The notes beneath the pieces are model-generated. The model worked only from the letters and a program-made list of their open reading frames with translations, made no database searches and was not told where the DNA came from. From assembly GCA_946886275.1 (NCBI GenBank), contig CAMPIH010000163.1, positions 1 to 5,016 of the forward strand: DNA of 5,016 nt, written 5' to 3'. The translations under genes were made by a program, and so were the position numbers. Below, one piece after another: positions 1 through 5,016 of this stretch. Position 1 is the first letter of the stretch, and each line of letters starts with the position of its first letter. This DNA is from an uncultured Sphingosinicella sp. GTDB lineage: Bacteria > Pseudomonadota > Alphaproteobacteria > Sphingomonadales > Sphingomonadaceae.

Positions 1-695
1 GTCAGGGTCGCGACGACGATCACCGGGCCGAGCACGTTCGGGATCAGGTGCTTGAGGATGATCCGGCGGTGGCTGTAGCCCAATGAAACCGCCGCCTCGA
101 TGAATTCCTGCTTGCGAAGGGCCATGACCCCGGAACGGACGATCCGCGCCATGGTGAGCCATTCCACGGCGCCGATCGCGACGAACATCAGCCAGAGCGA
201 CCGGCCGAAGGCGACCATCAGCAGAATGACGAAGATGGTGAAAGGCAAGGCGTAGAGCAGGTCGACGAGGCGCATCATGACCGAATCGGTCTTGCCGCCG
301 ACATATCCCGCGGTGGCGCCGTAGATGACTCCGATCAGAAGTGCGACGAGCGTGGCGATCAGTCCGACCAGAAGGGAAATTCGCCCGCCTTCCATCACCC
401 GGACCATCAGGTCGCGCCCGAGCGTGTCGGTGCCGAACCAGTGGGCGGCCGAAGGTCCCTCGGCGCCGCGGATCAGGTCCTGTGCCTCACTGTCCCAGGG
501 AGAAAGGAACGGACCGAAGATGCAGAAGAGCGAAATGGCGATGAAGACGAACAGGCTGATCAGCGCCAGCCGATTTCGCCCGAGCCGGTGCCAGGCATCG
601 CCCCACAGCGACGCGCCCTGCTCGATCTCCACCATGTCCGGCTCGCGGCGAGCATCTTCTTCCGCGCCGATGACGGCCTCGACGGTGCGGGTCAT
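1..695 (-). CDS. oppC: Oligopeptide ABC transporter permease OppC, C-terminus cut off by the window
   Basis: Second inner-membrane channel subunit of a peptide importer, pairing with OppB. My translation from the ATG at 693-695 gives 231 codons running off the window; full OppC proteins are about 300 residues, so roughly 70 are missing. Visible hallmarks: a soluble N-terminus of about 40 residues, a first membrane helix at about 42-64, the HWFGTDTLGRD motif at residues 85-95 typical of OppC/DppC, further helices at about 105-130 and 146-175, and a well-kept EAA loop at about 198-220 (FIEAAVSLGY then HLIPN) that docks on the ATPase. The start is supported by GGAGG at 704-708, 8 nt upstream. 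It follows oppB by 27 nt, so the two are almost surely co-transcribed. DppC or another peptide/nickel-type permease cannot be fully excluded, but the OppB and OppA neighbours favour Opp. Confidence 0.93.
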   Translation of the reverse strand, partial: MTRTVEAVIGAEEDARREPDMVEIEQGASLWGDAWHRLGRNRLALISLFVFIAISLFCIFGPFLSPWDSEAQDLIRGAEGPSAAHWFGTDTLGRDLMVRVMEGGRISLLVGLIATLVALLIGVIYGATAGYVGGKTDSVMMRLVDLLYALPFTIFVILLMVAFGRSLWLMFVAIGAVEWLTMARIVRSGVMALRKQEFIEAAVSLGYSHRRIILKHLIPNVLGPVIVVATL

Positions 696-722
696 GGCCG
701 CCCCCTCCGCGCTGACCTTCGA

Positions 723-1640
723 TCACTCATATTTCAGCCTCGGGTTGAGGAAGACGTGGGCGATGTCGGCGAGCAGGTTCATGACGACGATGAGGGTAGC
801 GAACAGGACGGTGAGCCCGAGGATCAGGAAATCGTCGCGATTGAGCGCGCCCTTCACGAACCATTGGCCGAGGCCGGGGATCTGGAAGATCGTCTCGACG
901 ACGAACGAGCCTGCGATGATCCCGGCCAGAGCGGGCCCGAGGAAGGTGATCGCCGGGATGAGCCCGCCCTTCAGGCAATGCTTCCAGACGATCGTCCATT
1001 CCGAAACGCCCTTGGCGCGAGCGGTACGAACGAAATCCTGGTTGAGCATTTCGAGCATTCCGCCGCGGGTCAGGCGAGCGAAATAAGCGGCATAATAGAG
1101 GCCAAGGGTGGCAGCCGGGAGGACGATATATTCGGGCCCGTACCAGCCCGAGACCGGGAACATCCGAAGGATGAGGCCGAACACCAGCGCCAGCAGCGGT
1201 CCCATGACGAAGGTGGGCAGGCAGATGCCCGCCATCGACACCGACATCGGCACATAATCGAGCCAGGTGTTGCGCCTGACCGCGGCGATGATCCCGGTTG
1301 GGATTCCGATCAGCAAAGCCGCGAGCAGCGAGATCGCGCCGAGCTTGAGCGAGACCGGGAAGGATTCGGCGATGATCTGGGTCACCGATCGATTGGCATA
1401 GACCGCGGACGGGCCGAACTCGCCGCTCACGGCGTTGGTGAGCGAGGTCCAGAAGCGCTCGGTGACCGGCTTGTCATAGCCGTAAAAGGCCTCGATCTGG
1501 GCGAGGATCTCGGGCCGGATCGCGCGTTCGGAGCTGAACGGGCTGCCCGGAGTCGCGGCGACCAGGAAGAAGGTCACCGCGTAGATGGCGAGCAGGACGA
1601 ACAGCCCCTGGATCAGCCGGAGGGCGATGAACTTCAGCAT
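723..1640 (-). CDS. oppB: Oligopeptide ABC transporter permease OppB
   Basis: First inner-membrane channel subunit of the peptide importer. It has 305 residues, nearly the length of E. coli OppB (306). Hydrophobic helices lie at about 9-29, 98-122, 136-160, 171-188, 228-250 and 272-297, six in all as expected. The EAA coupling loop is at about 202-229 (DFVRTARAKG, then GGLIP). After it comes the family-typical FQIPGLGQWFVKGALNRD at 252-269, and the protein ends in NPRLKYE, like the DPKIRY ending of enterobacterial OppB. The ATG at 1640 is the only sensible start because the protein begins directly with the MLKFIALRLI membrane-anchor motif. Unusually there is no Shine-Dalgarno sequence just upstream; a 7-bp hairpin sits there instead. 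It lies 69 nt downstream of oppA and 27 nt upstream of oppC in one presumed operon. Confidence 0.95.
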   Translation of the reverse strand: MLKFIALRLIQGLFVLLAIYAVTFFLVAATPGSPFSSERAIRPEILAQIEAFYGYDKPVTERFWTSLTNAVSGEFGPSAVYANRSVTQIIAESFPVSLKLGAISLLAALLIGIPTGIIAAVRRNTWLDYVPMSVSMAGICLPTFVMGPLLALVFGLILRMFPVSGWYGPEYIVLPAATLGLYYAAYFARLTRGGMLEMLNQDFVRTARAKGVSEWTIVWKHCLKGGLIPAITFLGPALAGIIAGSFVVETIFQIPGLGQWFVKGALNRDDFLILGLTVLFATLIVVMNLLADIAHVFLNPRLKYE

Positions 1641-1646
1641 GGCGAC

Positions 1647-1663
1647 CCAGCGATCTTCGCTGG
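1647..1663 (-). other. Perfect 7-bp hairpin in the oppA-oppB gap, at the oppB start
   Basis: On the minus strand CCAGCGA and TCGCTGG are perfect reverse complements separated by the 3-nt loop AGA. The 3' arm ends 6 nt before the oppB ATG, exactly where a Shine-Dalgarno would normally lie, and no purine-rich ribosome site is visible around it. There is no U-tract, so this is not a standard intrinsic terminator. Plausible roles are lowering OppB translation relative to OppA, or a stop for exonucleases that stabilises the upstream oppA message, as intergenic stem-loops do in other binding-protein operons. Role is inference; the inverted repeat is seen directly. Confidence 0.5.
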
Positions 1664-1709
1664 CCCGGCGGAGTCGGACGAAGCCACCCGACCGACGCCG
1701 GCCGCGAGC

Positions 1710-3374
1710 CTAGAGATCGAACGAGACATATTTGTAGGGATGGTTGTCCAGCAGCTTCGGGTTCCAGCCCTGGAGACGCGGATCCTTCAGATAGGTCCTT
1801 GTGTACCAGTAGATCGGAACGACCGGCAGCTCGGTGAGAAGAAGCTCCTCCGCCGCCTTCATCAGCTGCATCCGCTGGGGCTCGGTCTGAGCGGTGCGCG
1901 CCTGCTGAATGAGCGAGTCGTAGCGCGGATTGGCCCAGCCGGTATCGTTATTGCCGTTGCCGGTCGTGAAGATCTCGAGGAAGGTCATCGGATAGGCGTA
2001 ATCGGCGATCCAGCCTGACCTCGACAGGTCGAAGTTCAGCGCGCTCTGACTGTCGAGATAGACCTTCCATTCCTGGTTGTAGATGCCGATGTCGATCCCG
2101 AGATGCTGGCGCCACATCGCCTGGATCGCCTCGGCAATCTTGCGGTGCGCTTCCGACGTGTTGATCAGGATCTCCTTGCGCGGGAAGCCCCTGCCGCCGG
2201 GGAAACCGGCTTCGGCGAGCAGTTGGCGAGCGCGTTCGGGATTGAACTGGACCGCCTCGGACGCGGGATAATTCTGCATTCCGGGCGGGACGATGCCGCT
2301 GGCCGCGGTCTGGCCGCCCTGGGCGACCCGATCGACCAGCAGCCGACGGTCGACCGCGAGGTTGAGCGCTTCGCGGACACGGGGATCGTTGAACGGCGGA
2401 CGGGTGACGTTGATCCGGAAGAAATAGAGCCCGAGATAAGGGTCGATCCTCAGCTGTTCAGCATTCTCCCGCTGGAAGATCGGGATCCGATCCGGCGAGA
2501 CGGTGCTGGTGAGGTGAAGGCGGCCGGCAAGGAAAGCGGTCTCCTCGGTCCCGACATTCTCGATCGGGAAGAAATGTATCTCGTTCAATGCGAGCCGGTC
2601 CGAATCCCAGTAGGTCGGGCTCCTGACAACCTTGATGATCTGGTTCGTCGTCCATTCGGTCAGCCGGAAAGCGCCATTGCCGACATAATTCTCCACCGTC
2701 GACCACGCGTTCTGGCGGTTGGTCATTCCGCCATGCTGCTCGACGACCCGCGGATTGACCGGGAAGAAGCTGTAATGCTTGAGCATGTTGAGGAAATAGG
2801 GGGTTGGCCCGGCAAGGGTCACTTCGAGCGTGCGCGGATTGAGCGCCTTGACCCCGACCTGCCCGAAATCGCTGGTCTCGCCCTGGTGGAACGCCCGGGC
2901 GCCGCGCAGCACGTAAAGCATTTCGGCATATTCTGCGCCGAGCGCCGGGCTCAGGATGCGCTGCCAGCTATAGACGAAATCGCCCGCGGTGACCGGCTCG
3001 CCGTTGCTCCACCGCGCATTCGGCCGAAGGTGGAAGCGCCAGACGGTGAAATCCTCATTATGCTCCCAGCGCTCGGCAACTCCCGGCTCCGGCTCGAGAT
3101 CGTTAGTCGGGTGATAGGAAATCAGCCCTTCCATCAGCGACGAGATGATGTGGTTTTCCGGCACTCCGGTGACGAGGTGCGGATCGAGCGACTTGGGCTC
3201 GGCGCCATTGCCGTAAAGCAGGATTCCTTCCTTCGCCGCGATGTCGACGCGGCGCTCGCCGCCGCCGCAGGCGATCACGGCGAGGCACAGCAGCCCGGCG
3301 CACAAGGCGCGGAACCAGTTGGAGAACGTCAAGGGCAAGGCTGTCGCCTTGGAGGAAGGGCCGACACTGTACAT
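1710..3374 (-). CDS. oppA: Oligopeptide-binding lipoprotein OppA (ABC transporter solute-binding protein, family 5)
   Basis: Periplasmic receptor that captures peptides and delivers them to OppB/OppC. It has 554 residues (E. coli OppA has 543). The signal peptide ends in a lipobox, VIAC, with Cys36 as the lipid-anchored residue, so the mature protein is a lipoprotein rather than freely soluble. The family 5 signature block lies at about 101-137 (ERWEHNEDFTVWRFHLR, then GEPVTAGDFVYSW). The ligand-site segment SRSGWIADY at 451-459 lines up with the E. coli OppA stretch holding Arg413, Trp416 and Asp419; the equivalents Arg452, Trp455 and Asp458 are all kept, with the same spacing. The aspartate binds the peptide amino terminus in OppA, which favours a peptide ligand over nickel or sugar. 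First gene of the opp operon, divergent from the amidotransferase gene. The exact peptide preference cannot be read from sequence. Confidence 0.94.
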   Translation of the reverse strand: MYSVGPSSKATALPLTFSNWFRALCAGLLCLAVIACGGGERRVDIAAKEGILLYGNGAEPKSLDPHLVTGVPENHIISSLMEGLISYHPTNDLEPEPGVAERWEHNEDFTVWRFHLRPNARWSNGEPVTAGDFVYSWQRILSPALGAEYAEMLYVLRGARAFHQGETSDFGQVGVKALNPRTLEVTLAGPTPYFLNMLKHYSFFPVNPRVVEQHGGMTNRQNAWSTVENYVGNGAFRLTEWTTNQIIKVVRSPTYWDSDRLALNEIHFFPIENVGTEETAFLAGRLHLTSTVSPDRIPIFQRENAEQLRIDPYLGLYFFRINVTRPPFNDPRVREALNLAVDRRLLVDRVAQGGQTAASGIVPPGMQNYPASEAVQFNPERARQLLAEAGFPGGRGFPRKEILINTSEAHRKIAEAIQAMWRQHLGIDIGIYNQEWKVYLDSQSALNFDLSRSGWIADYAYPMTFLEIFTTGNGNNDTGWANPRYDSLIQQARTAQTEPQRMQLMKAAEELLLTELPVVPIYWYTRTYLKDPRLQGWNPKLLDNHPYKYVSFDL

Positions 3375-3379
3375 GGCTG

Positions 3380-3385
3380 CTCCTT
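3380..3385 (-). promoter_or_regulatory. Strong Shine-Dalgarno of oppA, fixing the ATG start
   Basis: AAGGAG on the minus strand lies 5 nt before the ATG at 3372-3374. It decides the start: the signal peptide from this ATG is rather long (35 residues before Cys36), and in-frame TTG codons at positions 13 and 15 would give a more typical length with only a weak AAGG upstream. The strong site makes the ATG the better choice. A short inverted repeat (TGGGC/GCCCA, 3385-3404, 10-nt loop) sits directly upstream and touches the first base of the site; 5 bp is too short to claim regulation. Confidence 0.75.
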
Positions 3386-3420
3386 GGGCATTGCTGGGAG
3401 CCCACTGCGTGGAACTGACA

Positions 3421-3426
3421 ATTATT
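3421..3426 (-). promoter_or_regulatory. Candidate -10 element of the opp operon
   Basis: AATAAT on the minus strand matches the TATAAT consensus at five of six positions and lies in the only AT-rich patch (about 3415-3427) of an otherwise very GC-rich divergent gap. A start 6-8 nt downstream would give an oppA leader of roughly 40 nt. No convincing -35 hexamer is seen at 16-18 nt spacing (GTCCGG or similar), so the promoter may need an activator or another sigma factor. The same patch could also serve the plus strand, where CTGACA at 3415-3420 resembles a -35, but the hexamer 17 nt further on (ATGTTC) is a poor -10. Confidence 0.35.
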
Positions 3427-3469
3427 CGGGGGCCGCAATGTTCCCGGACGAGCGACTCCTGCCCCCGTC

Positions 3470-3490
3470 TCGGCCGCCGGCCGGCGCCGA
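3470..3490. repeat. GC-only inverted repeat in the oppA / amidotransferase divergent gap
   Basis: TCGGC at 3470-3474 and GCCGA at 3486-3490 are reverse complements, and the 11 bases between are all G/C with internal palindromic CCGGCCGG. Close by is the perfect 8-bp palindrome GGACGTCC at 3493-3500. These lie about 40-70 bp upstream of the amidotransferase ATG and could form structure in its leader or be an operator. GC-rich DNA makes such palindromes common, so confidence in any function is low. Confidence 0.25.
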
Positions 3491-3538
3491 TCGGACGTCC
3501 GGGTTTCGCCGTTGCGGGACGAAGGCTAAGAGGCTTGA

Positions 3539-4216
3539 ATGAACCTCGCCATTCTCGAAACGGGGAAGCCGCCGGCCGAGCTGATCCCGCGCTTCGGCCG
3601 CTATCCCGCGATGCTCGAACGGCTGATCGGGATCGAGGCGCGCACCTACGAGGTCGAAGCGGGGGAGCTGCCCGCCGATGCCGGCGCTCACGATGCCTAT
3701 CTGATCACCGGATCGCCGGCGGGAGTCTATGACGAACTGCCGTGGATCCCGAAGCTCGAGGCCTTCCTCGGGCTCGCCAAGGGGCGCGCGAAGCTGGTCG
3801 GGATCTGCTTCGGTCACCAGATCATGGCCCAGGCCTTTGGTGGGCATGTCGAGAAATCCAGCAAGGGCTGGGGCACCGGCCTCCACACCTATCCGATCGT
3901 TCGACGCGAGCCGTGGATGGACGATGCCGCGATCGTCGCTGCGCCGGCCTCGCACCAGGACCAGGTGGTGCTTCAGCCGCCTCGGACCGAGGTGATCGCC
4001 TCGTCCGTCTTCACGCCCTATGCCGCTTTGGCGTGGACCGACCAGCCGGCGATCTCCTTCCAGTTCCATCCGGAATTCTCGACCGATTATGCCGAGGCCC
4101 TGATCGAATGCCGGCGCGACCGGCTTCCCGACGCGGAGCGCGCCATCGCCTCCCTCTCGCGGCCCAACGACAATGAGCGGATCGGCGGCTGGATCAGGAA
4201 TTTCCTGACGCGTTAG
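3539..4216 (+). CDS. Stand-alone class I glutamine amidotransferase-like protein (GMP synthase-type domain, COG0518-like)
   Basis: A 225-residue cytoplasmic protein made of a single amidotransferase domain. The full catalytic triad is present: the nucleophile Cys90 in GICFGHQ (88-94) and His177 and Glu179 in FHPEF (176-180). An oxyanion-side loop ITGSPAGVYD is at 56-65 and a SHQDQV motif at 138-143, both typical of the GMP-synthase-like group. There is no synthase domain attached (GMP synthase has about 520 residues) and no acceptor-enzyme gene nearby, so it may act as a free glutaminase or gamma-glutamyl peptidase, as shown for plant GGP1 in this group. It lacks the organisation of PuuD-type peptidases. 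Start: the ATG has AAGAGG 5 nt upstream. Its 3' end overlaps the convergent lipoprotein gene by 23 bp. The family is clear; the substrate is unknown. Confidence 0.88.
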   Translation: MNLAILETGKPPAELIPRFGRYPAMLERLIGIEARTYEVEAGELPADAGAHDAYLITGSPAGVYDELPWIPKLEAFLGLAKGRAKLVGICFGHQIMAQAFGGHVEKSSKGWGTGLHTYPIVRREPWMDDAAIVAAPASHQDQVVLQPPRTEVIASSVFTPYAALAWTDQPAISFQFHPEFSTDYAEALIECRRDRLPDAERAIASLSRPNDNERIGGWIRNFLTR

Positions 4217-4817
4217 CGGCCTCCTCGCCGGCCTGTTCTGTGCAGCGTTCGGCCGGGACCGGCGCGGGATCCCGATCCTCTTCGATGAGATAGAGCAACG
4301 GCCGGTCCATATCGATCACGGCGCGATGCTCGTTGAGCACGTCCTGGCCGATCAGGCCGTGAACGGTGCCGCCGGCGAGCGGGGTCAAGGCGTTCATCAG
4401 CTGCCCGAGATCGGCAATGGCGATCCGGCTCTGGCGGATGCGGACGCCGTCGAGGGCTAGACCGTCGATGGCGACCTGGCGGGCGGCGACGTTGCCGGCA
4501 TGGGCGATCGCCGGGCCGCGCACCAGGCTGCCCTCGCCGAGCCCGAACAGATCGACATGATCGTCCTCGACGACGCTGACATTGGCGCCGGTATCGAGGA
4601 CGAAGAGGCCGGGCCGGCCGTTCAGGGTCGCTTCGACGAGATGATGACCTGTCGCCGCGGTCCGTGCGAGCGGCACCGCGGTGAAGCCGAGGAGGCACAA
4701 GGCGTGATCGACCGTGCCCGACTCCTCGGGCCGATAGTCGGACGTGACCGGCCCTTCCGGCGCCAGGTCCTCGCAGCCGGCAAGCCAGAGGAGAAGAGCA
4801 GCAAAAACGGCGCGCAT
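4194..4817 (-). CDS. Small lipoprotein with a retropepsin-like aspartyl protease domain
   Basis: A 207-residue protein starting with a compact lipoprotein signal, MRAVFAALLLWLAGC, with lipobox LAGC and Cys15 as the anchor. The domain has the aspartyl protease motif FVLDTGANVSVV (catalytic Asp75 in DTGA) and, about 80 residues on, GLIGQDVL (154-161), which fits the hydrophobic-hydrophobic-Gly loop of retropepsins, then VIDMDRPLLYL. Only one DTG is present, so an active enzyme would be a homodimer, as in retroviral proteases and bacterial relatives such as SpoIIGA-type or PerP proteins. No retroelement genes are nearby. I chose the ATG at 4815-4817 over an in-frame TTG at 4826: the ATG gives a normal signal peptide. 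Neither start has a clear Shine-Dalgarno, so translation may be weak or leaderless. It is convergent with, and overlaps by 23 bp, the amidotransferase gene. Substrate unknown. Confidence 0.82.
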   Translation of the reverse strand: MRAVFAALLLWLAGCEDLAPEGPVTSDYRPEESGTVDHALCLLGFTAVPLARTAATGHHLVEATLNGRPGLFVLDTGANVSVVEDDHVDLFGLGEGSLVRGPAIAHAGNVAARQVAIDGLALDGVRIRQSRIAIADLGQLMNALTPLAGGTVHGLIGQDVLNEHRAVIDMDRPLLYLIEEDRDPAPVPAERCTEQAGEEAANASGNS

Positions 4818-4842
4818 GAAAGGCAAAAGCGAGTCGGGGCGG

Positions 4843-4885
4843 CTGGTTCCCTCTCGCGGCTCAGGCGCTATAGGCGACGAACCAG
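4843..4885. promoter_or_regulatory. Spaced inverted repeat bracketing a TATA-like element between divergent genes
   Basis: CTGGTTC at 4843-4849 and GAACCAG at 4879-4885 are perfect reverse complements with 29 bp between them. Inside is the only AT run of this part of the gap: TATAGG at 4869-4874 on the plus strand, and TATAGC at 4867-4872 read on the minus strand. Either could be a weak -10, for the dehydrogenase gene or the lipoprotein gene. No good -35 is seen for either. The arrangement would suit a dimeric regulator controlling both genes, but a 7-bp repeat can also arise by chance in 86 bp of GC-rich DNA. Confidence 0.3.
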
Positions 4886-4903
4886 GAAGCCGAGGGAGAT
4901 GTC

Positions 4904-5016
4904 ATGAAGACCCGAGCCGCCGTCGCGTTCGAGGCCAAGAAGCCGCTCGAGATCGTCGAGCTCGACCTGGAGGGGCCGAAGGCCGGCGAAGTGCTGGTCG
5001 AGATCAAGGCGACCGG
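4904..5016 (+). CDS. adhC: S-(hydroxymethyl)glutathione dehydrogenase / class III alcohol dehydrogenase, N-terminus only
   Basis: The first 37 codons of a medium-chain zinc alcohol dehydrogenase; the rest lies beyond the window (family proteins have about 370 residues). The N-terminus [20 protein letters not shown], followed by a [11 protein letters not shown] stretch, is the signature of the class III enzymes (AdhC/FrmA), which oxidise S-hydroxymethylglutathione with NAD+ for formaldehyde detoxification and can also reduce S-nitrosoglutathione. The catalytic zinc ligands come just after the window edge and cannot be checked. The start has GAGGGAG at 4892-4898, 5 nt upstream. It diverges from the aspartyl protease gene across 86 bp. 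Assignment rests on a short stretch but that stretch is highly characteristic; another zinc alcohol dehydrogenase is the alternative. Confidence 0.85.
   Translation, partial: MKTRAAVAFEAKKPLEIVELDLEGPKAGEVLVEIKAT

Noticed and set aside
325..1086. A 253-codon plus-strand open frame opposite oppB/oppC
   Set aside because: Rich in Ser, Arg and Pro with no domain, and overlaps two well-supported permease genes; shadow frame.
1647..1663. An intrinsic terminator between oppA and oppB
   Set aside because: The stem has no U-tract after it and abuts the oppB start codon; termination here would separate the channel from its binding protein.
441..2018. A 525-codon plus-strand open frame opposite oppC, oppB and the end of oppA
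   Set aside because: It spans three real genes and two gaps on the other strand, is full of Arg, Asp, Glu and Gly with no recognisable domain, and is the usual antisense shadow in GC-rich coding DNA.
2103..3542. A 479-codon plus-strand open frame opposite oppA
   Set aside because: It lies almost wholly antisense to a confidently identified gene, has low-complexity charged composition, and continues through the oppA promoter region; shadow frame.
3422..4069. A 215-codon minus-strand open frame opposite the amidotransferase gene
   Set aside because: The plus strand encodes an intact catalytic triad over the same bases; this frame shows only shadow-type composition.
3539..4216. Annotation as GMP synthase (guaA) or carbamoyl phosphate synthase small subunit (carA)
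   Set aside because: The protein is only the amidotransferase domain, with no ATP-pyrophosphatase or CarA N-terminal domain, and no carB follows.
4194..4817. A retroelement or prophage origin for the retropepsin-like gene
   Set aside because: There is no reverse transcriptase, integrase, terminal repeat or phage gene nearby, and the lipoprotein signal marks it as a cellular periplasmic protein.
4818..4826. An upstream TTG start adding three residues to the aspartyl protease lipoprotein
   Set aside because: It has no ribosome site and adds nothing; the ATG at 4815-4817 gives a textbook lipoprotein signal.

Overview
The window is GC-rich, with strongly G/C-biased third codon positions and long spurious open frames opposite the real genes. 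Protein style suggests a Gram-negative alphaproteobacterium, most likely a sphingomonad. That placement is inference from gene content and sequence flavour; there is no rRNA or other marker gene here.

Layout. Bases 1-3374 hold three minus-strand genes in the order oppA (1710-3374), oppB (723-1640), oppC (695 down to the window edge, so its C-terminus is missing). They encode the periplasmic binding lipoprotein and the two membrane channel subunits of an oligopeptide-type ABC importer. The ATPases (OppD/OppF) are not visible and would be expected beyond base 1. Diverging from oppA across a 164-bp gap is a plus-strand gene for a stand-alone class I glutamine amidotransferase-like enzyme (3539-4216) with an intact Cys-His-Glu triad. 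Its end overlaps tail-to-tail by 23 bp with a minus-strand gene for a small lipoprotein with a retropepsin-type aspartyl protease fold (4194-4817). An 86-bp divergent gap containing an inverted repeat then leads to the first 37 codons of a class III alcohol dehydrogenase, the glutathione-dependent formaldehyde dehydrogenase (4904 onward).

How the genes may work together. The opp genes form a clear functional unit: OppA captures peptides in the periplasm and OppB/OppC pass them through the inner membrane. The other three genes are separate transcription units. A loose thread is gamma-glutamyl/glutathione chemistry: some stand-alone amidotransferases of this type hydrolyse gamma-glutamyl bonds, the terminal dehydrogenase uses S-hydroxymethylglutathione, and OppA-family proteins can bind small peptides. 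This is speculation from proximity only.

No RNA genes, mobile elements, CRISPR arrays or tandem repeats were seen. The window looks mostly like ordinary chromosomal housekeeping and transport. The best second-look items are the two intergenic inverted repeats, the missing ribosome binding site of oppB, and the little-studied amidotransferase and retropepsin-like lipoprotein.
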